Assembly: GCF_014649775.1 (NCBI RefSeq)
Contig: NZ_BMTR01000014.1
Location: 186,001 to 250,000, forward strand
Direction: 5' to 3'
Source of the DNA: Streptomyces longisporoflavus
GTDB taxonomy: Bacteria > Actinomycetota > Actinomycetes > Streptomycetales > Streptomycetaceae
Length of the DNA stretch: 64,000 nt
In this document: piece by piece, positions 16,291 through 23,087 of the stretch
How the letters are laid out: every line of letters begins with the position of its first letter
How positions within the stretch are numbered: position 1 is the stretch's first letter
Position numbers and translations under genes: made by a program
Notes under the pieces: model-generated
Databases searched by the model: none
The model's input: only the letters and a program-made list of their open reading frames with translations
What the model was told of the DNA's origin: nothing

Positions 16291-16542
16291 TTATCGAGAA
16301 CGGGTGGCGTACGCGAGAAAGGCGGACCAGGCGGGCGCCGGGACGGTCAGGCGGGGGCCGGTCATCGGGGAGAGCTTGGAGTCGCGTACGTGGATGGCGG
16401 CGGGGCAGGGGGCTATCTCTACGCAGGCGCCGCCTTCGCTATCGCTGTACGTGGACTTACGCCAGTCGAGGGCGACTTCGACGCAGTCGCCACCCTCGGA
16501 GTTGCTGAAACTCGATTTGAACCAGGTCAGCTGCTCGCTCAC
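16291..16542 (-). CDS. DUF397 protein with duplicated motif
   Basis: The 83-residue protein has two copies of the DUF397 signature: WFKSSFSNSEGGDCVEVA and WRKSTYSDSEGGACVEIA. The C-terminal part has the typical VRDSK followed by a Trp-containing end. It overlaps the XRE-family gene upstream by four bases. In Streptomyces, XRE-DUF5753/DUF397 pairs such as WhiJ-type loci act in developmental control, probably with the small protein modulating the repressor. A tandem DUF397 motif in a single small protein is less usual than one copy. Confidence 0.9.
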   Translation of the reverse strand: MSEQLTWFKSSFSNSEGGDCVEVALDWRKSTYSDSEGGACVEIAPCPAAIHVRDSKLSPMTGPRLTVPAPAWSAFLAYATRSR

Positions 16543-17333
16543 GCTTCCTCCGCCATCCGCTTGATGAAGAGGGCCGACTCCTCTGTACCGAGGGCCTCCA
16601 TGCGGATCATGCTAAGTCGCTCGATGTGCGAACTCACCACCTCGGGCTCAGAGGTCAGCACGCTCGCCGATGGCCCCTCAGTGAATGCCAGGCGTTCACG
16701 ATCCCGAGTCTCCAGCAGCACCATCGGTCCGAGCAAGGCGGCCGAGATCACCCGGGCAAACGGCAGGACCTGTACGGAGATGTTGTTCCGACGCCCGATG
16801 TCGAGCAGGCGCAGCAGCTGCCCCTCATCTGCCTGGGGAACCCGGAGCGCCGCCTCGTACACGACAAAGCTGATCGCTACCGGCGGTGTACGAGTGAGGA
16901 GTTCCTGTCGCTCCAGCCTCGCCGCCACTCGCCGCTCGACCGTCTCCTCGTCGAGCGGCGGACAGTGGTTGCCGATCAATGCCCTCGCGTAGGGCTCCGT
17001 CTGGAGCAAGCCGGGGATCAGCCCGAGCTCATACCACCAGAGACTGACCGCCTCTCGCTCGTACTGCATGAAGTCCTGGGCCCGAGCAGGAAACTTCTCC
17101 GCTCTCACATAATCCTTCGCCGCACTCAGCAGCCCCTCCGCATGACACAACTCGTCGGCCGCATCCAGCACCCGAGCGGTCGGCATTCGTACGCCCTGCT
17201 CCATGGCCTTGATGGTGTCGGGCGAGTAATTGGAGGCGGCGCCCAACTCCTCGCGAGTAACGCTGGCCCGCGTGCGCCAGCGCTTCAGCTGGTTCCCGCC
17301 GTAACGCCAAGTCGGGTTGTACTGAACGGACAC
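16539..17333 (-). CDS. XRE-family regulator with DUF5753 (WhiJ-like)
   Basis: The 264-residue protein begins at GTG 17333 after GGAGGGGG. The helix-turn-helix at about residues 15-50 (LKRWRTRASVTREELGAAS and SPDTIKAMEQG) is followed by a DUF5753 domain with WWYELGLIPGLLQTEPYARALI and later VQVLPFARV. Paralogues regulate antibiotic production and development with a partner DUF397 protein, which here overlaps its 3' end. A third, divergent gene at 17418 may belong to the module. Confidence 0.9.
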   Translation of the reverse strand: MSVQYNPTWRYGGNQLKRWRTRASVTREELGAASNYSPDTIKAMEQGVRMPTARVLDAADELCHAEGLLSAAKDYVRAEKFPARAQDFMQYEREAVSLWWYELGLIPGLLQTEPYARALIGNHCPPLDEETVERRVAARLERQELLTRTPPVAISFVVYEAALRVPQADEGQLLRLLDIGRRNNISVQVLPFARVISAALLGPMVLLETRDRERLAFTEGPSASVLTSEPEVVSSHIERLSMIRMEALGTEESALFIKRMAEEA

Positions 17334-17417
17334 AACAACCCCCTCCGGCGGATACACCGCGTTGTGTATCCCCTCAGTCACTACCGAGAGTAGCCCCGCG
17401 CAACGCACCGTGTGGCC

Positions 17418-17816
17418 ATGACGAACGCAATTCACTGGCCCGAGTGGGTGCCCATGGCGGGGCACCATCTCCGCGTGTCCGGCGTCCATTTCGACGCCGT
17501 GCGTATCCAGGGCGCACAAGGAGAAGTGGTCGCGGCGCGGCTGATCGCGGAGGCGCGGGGCGACGCCGGGCCCGTCATCCGGGAGATGTCCGGCGCTCGG
17601 TGGATGTACTTCCTGGTGGCTCCGGGCACGGTCGAGGACCACGCCTGGCCGCTGGGCGTACAGCGCTTCGGCATGTCGCGCACCGTGACGTACATCGGGG
17701 TTCCGGCGCTGGCGGGGAACACGTGGCCGCTGGGTTGGTACAGCGAGCCGACGCCCGCGACGCCGTACGTGGAGCCGGAGCGGTTGCTGGCGGCGCTGGG
17801 GGTGGTGGATGTCTGA
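17418..17816 (+). CDS. Hypothetical protein divergent from the XRE/DUF397 pair
   Basis: The protein is 132 residues from ATG 17418; a GTG two codons earlier is also possible. It contains MAGHHLRVSGVHFDAVRIQG and MYFLVAPGTVEDHAWPLGV, with many aromatic residues and a Pro-rich end. No membrane segment is seen. Similar small proteins beginning with a HHL-R-V-G pattern occur next to XRE/DUF397 loci, in my recollection, but I cannot name the family. It ends overlapping an upstream extension of the PadR gene. Confidence 0.65.
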   Translation: MTNAIHWPEWVPMAGHHLRVSGVHFDAVRIQGAQGEVVAARLIAEARGDAGPVIREMSGARWMYFLVAPGTVEDHAWPLGVQRFGMSRTVTYIGVPALAGNTWPLGWYSEPTPATPYVEPERLLAALGVVDV

Positions 17817-17862
17817 GTTCTGGACTATTCTGAAAACTCAACTAGTCGGGAAGGCGGGGCAC
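17817..17862. promoter_or_regulatory. AT-rich promoter/operator of the PadR gene
   Basis: The stretch CTATTCTGAAAACTCAACTAG is far poorer in GC than its flanks. If translated as an N-terminal extension of PadR it would use codons that are rare here (ATT, AAA, ACT, CAA, CTA), so it is better read as a promoter with an autoregulatory site. Confidence 0.55.
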
Positions 17863-18282
17863 ATGGCGGAGGTCAGTTCCGCGTGGCTGCGGGCGGCGTT
17901 GCCGTTGTGCCTGCTCGGGATGTTGGAGCGAGGAGAGAGTTATGGGTACGCGCTGCTTCAGGACTTGAGCGCGGCCGGGTTGGCCAATGCCAAGGCGGCC
18001 ACCCTCTATCCGGCCCTGACCAGGCTGGAGGAGGAAGGCGCCGTCGCCATCCGCTGGAGTGCGGGCGAGGGCGGGCCCGGGCGGAAGTACTACAGCCTCA
18101 CGGACGCGGGGCGCGAGCGGCTGGTCGTGGAGTACCGCGCTTGGCGCGACTTCGACGGTGTGGTGACGGCCTTGGCCGGTGCAGGAGATCAGGGAGAACC
18201 GGGGGAACACGATGATGCGCACGGACGGCAGGTCGCAGAAACAAAAGCAGGAGCAGAGGCGGGAGCAAGAGCAGAAGGCTGA
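17863..18282 (+). CDS. PadR family transcriptional regulator
   Basis: The 139-residue protein begins at ATG 17863, behind a GGCGGGG. The winged-helix domain covers residues 5-90: LRAALPLCLLGMLERGESYGYALLQDL, TLYPALTRLEEEGAV, and KYYSLTDAGRERL. The tail is Glu/Ala-rich. PadR proteins are repressors, often next to a target membrane protein or transporter. The downstream gene overlaps it by 71 bases, supporting co-transcription. An upstream ATG at 17809 is rejected because of its codon usage. Confidence 0.88.
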   Translation: MAEVSSAWLRAALPLCLLGMLERGESYGYALLQDLSAAGLANAKAATLYPALTRLEEEGAVAIRWSAGEGGPGRKYYSLTDAGRERLVVEYRAWRDFDGVVTALAGAGDQGEPGEHDDAHGRQVAETKAGAEAGARAEG

Positions 18283-19381
18283 CTGGGCCAGCGGCGATGA
18301 CGCGAGGTGGGCCGCCGAGTTCGAGCTCACGTTGGCCGTCGAGCACTCGCCGCCGGACGGGCTCGCCGAGCAGGTGCTTGAGGAAGCCCGGCTGACTGCC
18401 GCCGAGGCGGGGATACCGGTCAGGGAGGTCTTCGGCGACCCCGCCGCGTATGCGGAGACGGTGGCCGCAGAGCGGATCGACGAGGCGCACCGCAGCTCCG
18501 TCGACCTGGAGGGCTTCGCCGCCGGTGACCGGTTCACCAGCTCGTTGCTGATGGCCGGTGGGCAGGTCTTCCTGTTCGGCGTCGTGTTGTGGGTGAGCGG
18601 CGGGCTCTGGATCGATGTCGGCTGGGCCACGGGTGGTGCGGGCCTGCTGCTCACGGCGCTCATGGTGCTCGTCACCGGTGTCGTTCCGGAGCTGCGGGCG
18701 GCGGGGCGGCTGCGGGCGGGGAGAGTGGCCGGCGTCTGCGCCGCGGTGCTCGTCCTGGCGTGCGCGGCGGGGTTCACCGTCATACCGCGCGGGCCCCAAG
18801 TGAGCGTCCCGGCCCCGGCGTTGTTCGTCGTCGGCGTGCTGCTGGCCGTGCTGGGGTGGAATCTCTCTCCTGCTCGCGTCGGGCGCTGGTTCCGCGACCG
18901 GAAGGCCGTGCCTTCCGAGGGGATACGGGCGGACGACGACGAGGCCTGGCTGGCGCGGTTCTCCGCGTTGCTGCGCGGGCGGCACAGGGTGTCCGCGGCG
19001 GAGGCCGCCCGGTGCGTGGCCGAGGCGCGGGACCATCTCGCGGCTTCGGGCGGACGTGCGGCGGAAGAGTTCGGGGACGTCGAGGTCTACGCGCTACGGC
19101 TCAGCGAAGGGCCTCAGAAGCCACGGCGTGCGGCACGGGCCGAGGTGGTGCCCACCGTCCTGTTCACCGGGGGGCTCATCTGGTGGGGCGTCGACCTCGT
19201 CAGCGATCCGCAGTTCTCGTCGCTCTGGTTCTGGGCCAAGGTCGCCGTGCTGGTCGCCGGCGCATGGGCCTGGGTCACGACGACGCGGACCCTGTGGCAG
19301 AAGCTGCGCCCCGCCCGCGCGGGTGGCACGGACGGGGCGAGCAACGCGGGCAGCACAGGCGGCATAGACGGCAGGGCCTGA
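18212..19381 (+). CDS. PadR-associated multi-pass membrane protein
   Basis: The 389-residue protein starts at ATG 18212 after GGGGGAAC. It has two similar soluble modules, each a short three-helix segment (LTLAVEHSPPDGLAEQVLEEARLTAAEAG and FSALLRGRHRVSAAEAARCVAEARDHL), like the HAAS-type helical domains found beside PadR regulators. Each is followed by membrane helices (roughly residues 115-215 and 310-355). Such pairs control envelope functions. No catalytic motif is visible. Confidence 0.75.
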   Translation: MMRTDGRSQKQKQEQRREQEQKADWASGDDARWAAEFELTLAVEHSPPDGLAEQVLEEARLTAAEAGIPVREVFGDPAAYAETVAAERIDEAHRSSVDLEGFAAGDRFTSSLLMAGGQVFLFGVVLWVSGGLWIDVGWATGGAGLLLTALMVLVTGVVPELRAAGRLRAGRVAGVCAAVLVLACAAGFTVIPRGPQVSVPAPALFVVGVLLAVLGWNLSPARVGRWFRDRKAVPSEGIRADDDEAWLARFSALLRGRHRVSAAEAARCVAEARDHLAASGGRAAEEFGDVEVYALRLSEGPQKPRRAARAEVVPTVLFTGGLIWWGVDLVSDPQFSSLWFWAKVAVLVAGAWAWVTTTRTLWQKLRPARAGGTDGASNAGSTGGIDGRA

Positions 19382-19415
19382 TCCGGGCGGCGGTGGCGGC
19401 CCCGGACAGGGTCGG

Positions 19416-20168
19416 TTACTGCACCGAGCGCAGGCCCAGGGGCCCGGCGATCTCCTCTGCCATGACCTTGCCGGCTGCTTCGGCGAGGGCGTCGTCGGCC
19501 AAGTCCTCGTCCGTGTCCAGGCCGTCGAGGTCTTCGAGGGGCTGGTTCAGGCGGATGTGGGCCACCAGGGACTGGAGGGCCCGCAGGGCACCCGAGGCCG
19601 TGGAGCCCCAGTTCGAGAAGTACGAGAACTGCCACCACCACAGGGCCTCTGTCGTGCGGCCCGCGCGGTAGTGCGCGAGGCCGTGGGAGAGGTCGGCGAC
19701 GACATCGGCGAGGTCGTCCGAGATACGGCAGGCGACCGGCGCCTTGCGGGGTTCGTACGGGTCGAAGACCTCGGAGTAGACGTCGATCGGCTCCAGCATG
19801 GCGGCCAGGCGTTCGCGCAGGTCGTCCACGTCGCGCTCCGGGCCCAGGTCGGGCTCGTAGCGCTCGTCGGGGACGATGTCCTCGTGGGCGCCCAGACGTC
19901 CGCCCGCGAGGCAGAGTTGGGAGACTTCGAGGAGGAGGAAGGGGATCGCCGAGTCCGGCTCGTCGCCCTTGGCCACCTCCGTCACCGCGACGATGAAGCT
20001 CTCGATCTGGTCCGAGATCTGCACCGCGAAGGAATCCGGGTCCTGGGCGGCGGCGTGCAGGAGGACTGTCTCTTCCGGCTGCGGCTCGGACGTTGGCTTC
20101 GTGGACGTCGGCTTCGTGGACGTCGGCTTCATGGAAGTCGTGGACTTCTCAGGCTGCTTCTCAGACAT
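19416..20168 (-). CDS. DUF5063 domain protein
   Basis: The 250-residue protein has a low-complexity N-terminus made of TSTKPTSTKPTS repeats encoded by 15-base DNA repeats, then a conserved helical domain (FAVQISDQIESFIVAVTEVAKG to WWQFSYFSNWGSTASGALRALQSLVAH) matching DUF5063. It overlaps recR by eight bases and is conserved beside recR in Streptomyces. Function is unknown; its position suggests a link to recombination or chromosome maintenance, but that is only context. Confidence 0.85.
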   Translation of the reverse strand: MSEKQPEKSTTSMKPTSTKPTSTKPTSEPQPEETVLLHAAAQDPDSFAVQISDQIESFIVAVTEVAKGDEPDSAIPFLLLEVSQLCLAGGRLGAHEDIVPDERYEPDLGPERDVDDLRERLAAMLEPIDVYSEVFDPYEPRKAPVACRISDDLADVVADLSHGLAHYRAGRTTEALWWWQFSYFSNWGSTASGALRALQSLVAHIRLNQPLEDLDGLDTDEDLADDALAEAAGKVMAEEIAGPLGLRSVQ

Positions 20169-20760
20169 CTAGGAGTCGTCTCCCCTCGAAGGCGCGGCCC
20201 AGGGTGACCTCGTCCGCGTATTCCAGATCTCCCCCGACAGGGAGGCCGCTGGCCAGGCGGGTGACCTTCAGGCCCATGGGCTTGATCATGCGCGCGAGGT
20301 ACGTCGCTGTGGCCTCTCCCTCCAGGTTGGGGTCCGTGGCGAGGATCAGCTCGGTGACCGTGCCGTCGGCCAGGCGCGCGAGCAGTTCCCGTATCCGCAG
20401 GTCGTCCGGGCCGACGCCCTCGATGGGGCTGATCGCCCCGCCCAGTACGTGGTATTTCCCCCGGAACTCGCGCGTACGCTCGATCGCCACGACGTCCTTC
20501 GGCTCCTCGACGACGCAGATGACGCTGAGGTCGCGGCGCGGGTCGCGGCAGATGTTGCAGAGCTCTTCCTGCGCGACGTTGCCGCAGGTCGCGCAGAAGC
20601 GGACCTTGTCCTTCACCTCAAGGAGGGCGTGCGCGAGGCGGCGTACGTCCGTCGGCTCCGCCTGCAGGATGTGGAAGGCGATCCGCTGCGCGCTCTTGGG
20701 ACCGACGCCGGGCAGCCTGCCCAGCTCGTCGATGAGGTCCTGAACCACGCCTTCGTACAC
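20161..20760 (-). CDS. recR: Recombination mediator RecR
   Basis: The 199-residue protein has the helix-hairpin-helix LGRLPGVGPKSAQRIAFH, a four-cysteine zinc finger (CATCG and CNIC around residues 56-71) and a Toprim domain starting VICVVEEPKDV. With RecO and RecF it loads RecA onto gapped DNA. Length is standard. The YbaB gene lies about 97 bases upstream in the same direction, the normal bacterial pairing. dnaX, which often precedes YbaB, is not here. Confidence 0.97.
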   Translation of the reverse strand: MYEGVVQDLIDELGRLPGVGPKSAQRIAFHILQAEPTDVRRLAHALLEVKDKVRFCATCGNVAQEELCNICRDPRRDLSVICVVEEPKDVVAIERTREFRGKYHVLGGAISPIEGVGPDDLRIRELLARLADGTVTELILATDPNLEGEATATYLARMIKPMGLKVTRLASGLPVGGDLEYADEVTLGRAFEGRRLLDV

Positions 20761-20857
20761 GGGGTGCCTTTCCTGTCCTGCTCTTGTCGGGGTATCACGC
20801 TCTGGTACGTACGGTAGTTGGCCTCCGGCCCTCTTAGAAGGGAAGGCCGGGCGGCCG

Positions 20858-21199
20858 CTAGAAGGGGAGGCCGGGGATGCCCCCGCCGCCCAGGCCCTGC
20901 GCGAGCGGGCCCAGCTTCTGCTGCTGGAGCGCCTGCGCGTTCTCGTTCGCCGCCTGGACTGCCGCGACGACCAGGTCCGCGAGGGTCTCGGTGTCCTCCG
21001 GGTCGACCGCCTTGGGGTCGATCACCAGGCCGCGCAGCTCGCCGGAGCCGGTGACCGTCGCCTTGACGAGCCCGCCGCCCGCCTGGCCTTCCACCTCGGT
21101 GCGCGCGAGCTCTTCCTGCGCGGTCGCGAGGTCCTGCTGCATCTTCTGGGCTTGCTGGAGCAGCTGCTGCATGTCGGGCTGGCCACCACCGGGGATCAC
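20858..21199 (-). CDS. YbaB/EbfC family nucleoid-associated protein
   Basis: The 113-residue protein starts at GTG 21199. Its core MQQLLQQAQKMQQDLATAQEELARTEVEG and VKATVTGSGELRGLVIDP match the YbaB/EbfC DNA-binding family, which form tweezer-like dimers on DNA and associate with RecR. The ends are Gly-rich. It is upstream of recR on the same strand. Confidence 0.95.
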   Translation of the reverse strand: MIPGGGQPDMQQLLQQAQKMQQDLATAQEELARTEVEGQAGGGLVKATVTGSGELRGLVIDPKAVDPEDTETLADLVVAAVQAANENAQALQQQKLGPLAQGLGGGGIPGLPF

Positions 21200-21257
21200 G
21201 ATCAGCTCCTGTCTCGAATGTTCTGGGTGTTCTGGGATGGTCTGTGCGGGTATTTAC

Positions 21258-21272
21258 GGTGGATATTCCACC
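21258..21272. promoter_or_regulatory. 15-bp dyad in the YbaB/SLATT divergent region
   Basis: GGTGGA-TAT-TCCACC is a perfect dyad 59 bases upstream of YbaB and about 200 bases upstream of the SLATT gene. It may be an operator; nothing else in the 273-base gap is distinctive except a 9-base direct repeat (TGTTCTGGG) near 21220-21240. Confidence 0.4.
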
Positions 21273-21472
21273 TGGAACGAGCCTACGTGGTCGGGGGAGC
21301 CATCGCCCCAGCACTCTTTCGAGTGAGGTCAGCCGTCTTCCTATACCTGATCAAGCGCCTCTTCCGGGCGGAAATACCGCGAATCCGGCCTCCCGGCCAC
21401 CCATTGGGCGGTAGGACTGGGGCTGCGCATGACTTCAGTCGCACGTAGAGGTAGTAGGGAGGGGAGTGCCGG

Positions 21473-22228
21473 GTGAGCCAGCCGGAGATGCAACCCGAGG
21501 GGGCACCCCGCGAGGGGCAGGGTGCCGGGGCGGGTGCGCAGCAGGACGTCTCCCGGCTCGGAGATCTGGCGGGGCGGCCCTTCCCGCTCGGCGACTGGGG
21601 AGAGCCCGCGCAGCGGCTCGACGAGCTGTACCGGTGGGTGGAGCAGGGGGCGCTCGACACCGTGCGGTGGTATCTGTCCGACCGGGCGTGGAAGCGGCGC
21701 GGGGCGCGGCTCGCTCGTTTCGGGGCGGCGGCGGGGGCCGTGGGCGCGGGGGTGCTTCCGCTGCTCGATCTGGCGGGGGCGGTGCAGGGTGTTGCCACGT
21801 GGGGGTTCGTCTCGCTGCTCGCGGGGGCCGCGTGCGTGGGGTGTGACCGTTTCTTCGGGCTCACGTCCGGGTGGATGCGGGACATGGCCACCGCGCAGGC
21901 CGTGCAGCGGCGGCTTCAGGCGCTCCAGTTCGACTGGGCGTCGGAGAGTGTCCGGGAGGTTCTCGGGCCCACCGAGGGGACTGCAAGTGAGGCGGCCGAG
22001 CGGTGTCTCGGGGTGCTGCGGCGGTTCTCCGAGGAAGTGACGGAGCTGGTGCGGGCGGAGACGGCGGACTGGATGGTGGAGTTCCGCTCCGGGCCCGCGC
22101 CGCTCTCCATGCAGGCGGCGGTCCCTGCCTCCCGGGGGGAGGCAGGGAGTCCCCTCCCCGCGCGGGCCCCTTTGCCGCCGGGGGCCCGGCCGAACATGCC
22201 TCGGCAGCGTCCGCCCGAGCCTCGGTGA
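21473..22228 (+). CDS. SLATT domain membrane protein
   Basis: The 251-residue protein starts at GTG 21473 with GGGAGGGGAG upstream. The core has RLDELYRWVEQGALDTVRWYL, then two adjacent membrane helices (about residues 85-125), then a helical segment with AVQRRLQALQFDWASE. This is the pattern of SLATT proteins, which are predicted two-helix pore-forming effectors associated with nucleotide-second-messenger conflict systems. No nucleotide cyclase or SLOG partner is present nearby. The C-terminus is Pro/Arg-rich and disordered. Confidence 0.75.
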   Translation: MSQPEMQPEGAPREGQGAGAGAQQDVSRLGDLAGRPFPLGDWGEPAQRLDELYRWVEQGALDTVRWYLSDRAWKRRGARLARFGAAAGAVGAGVLPLLDLAGAVQGVATWGFVSLLAGAACVGCDRFFGLTSGWMRDMATAQAVQRRLQALQFDWASESVREVLGPTEGTASEAAERCLGVLRRFSEEVTELVRAETADWMVEFRSGPAPLSMQAAVPASRGEAGSPLPARAPLPPGARPNMPRQRPPEPR

Positions 22229-22246
22229 GGACCAGGTGAGGACCAT

Positions 22247-22259
22247 GGGGCTTCGCCCC
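22247..22259. terminator. Short GC hairpin after the SLATT gene
   Basis: GGGGC-TTC-GCCCC forms a compact stem-loop 18 bases after the SLATT stop. A degenerate copy of a dispersed Streptomyces-type repeat follows at 22281-22302, so the two may be part of one repeat unit. Confidence 0.4.
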
Positions 22260-22280
22260 CTGGACCCCCCGAAAAGATGG

Positions 22281-22302
22281 CCTCAAACGCCGGCCGGGCT
22301 GA
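22281..22302 (-). repeat. Dispersed intergenic repeat, single copy
   Basis: On the minus strand this reads TCAGCCCGGCCGGCGTTTGA and onward, nearly identical to the four copies at 50631-50842. It lies between convergent genes. Confidence 0.6.
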
Positions 22303-22317
22303 ATTTTCCCCCGCGCA

Positions 22318-22968
22318 TCAGCTGTAGATGATCATCGAGCCCTGCGCCAGGCTCCGGGTCGTGGCCGCGTGCAGGCCCAGCCATACATGGCGTTCTCGCG
22401 CGAAGGGGCTGTCGTCGGGGGGAGCCGGGGCCGCCGGTTCCTCCAGGGATGTGGGGGCCTCGGGCGGGGTCGGAGGGCGCGGCGGGTTCGCCGCGTCGAT
22501 GCCGATCGAGGGGGCCACGAATTCCAGCTCCCGCAAAAGCGCGTGGGACGAGCCGAGCGGGCCGCCCCCCGAGAGGAGTTCGTCGTTCGAGAGAGGGGCG
22601 GGAAAGTCCACGGGGACATACGCCCCCGCGTGGTCGTAATGCCAGACCAGGTGCGACTGCTGGGCGGTCGAGTCGAACATCTCCAGCAACTGCTCGTAGT
22701 CCCCGCCCAGTTCGTCCACCGGCGTGACCTCAAGGCCGCAGACCTGGAGCAGGTAGGCCCGGCGCAGGAAATGCAGCGCGTCGTAGTCGAAGCCGGCCAC
22801 CGGGGCCACGTCCCCGGACAGGCCGGGCATATAGGCGAAGACGGGGACGGACGGCAGTCCTGCTTCGTGCAGCGCCTTGTCGTAGACCGCGATCTCCTCC
22901 GCGAACGGATTGTCGGGGCTGTGGCACAGCACGTCGACGAGCGGGACCAGCCACAGGTCACAGGCCAA
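22318..22968 (-). CDS. Hypothetical protein with TTG start
   Basis: The 216-residue frame begins at TTG 22968 with GGAG eight bases before; there is no better start. The first 120 residues look like a compact folded domain with many hydrophobic and acidic residues (WLVPLVDVLCHSPDNPFAEEI, FDYDALHFLRRAYLLQVCG). A Pro-rich linker and a conserved-looking end (RHVWLGLHAATTRSLAQGSMIIYS, given in part) follow. I do not recognise the family. It is convergent with the SLATT gene. Confidence 0.65.
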   Translation of the reverse strand: MACDLWLVPLVDVLCHSPDNPFAEEIAVYDKALHEAGLPSVPVFAYMPGLSGDVAPVAGFDYDALHFLRRAYLLQVCGLEVTPVDELGGDYEQLLEMFDSTAQQSHLVWHYDHAGAYVPVDFPAPLSNDELLSGGGPLGSSHALLRELEFVAPSIGIDAANPPRPPTPPEAPTSLEEPAAPAPPDDSPFARERHVWLGLHAATTRSLAQGSMIIYS

Positions 22969-23087
22969 GGGGGCTCCTCAGGTCAGAAGGTCGGGCGTAA
23001 GCCGGGCTCACGTCGGGCTCGGGTCCGGCTGATGTCGGACATCGGACGTTCCTCGCGTTCAGGCAGCGTAGTCCGGGCGGACGCCCG

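Noticed and set aside
17809..17862. N-terminal extension of the PadR gene from ATG 17809
   Set aside because: It would use codons rare in this genome, is AT-rich, and PadR proteins begin at the following ATG.
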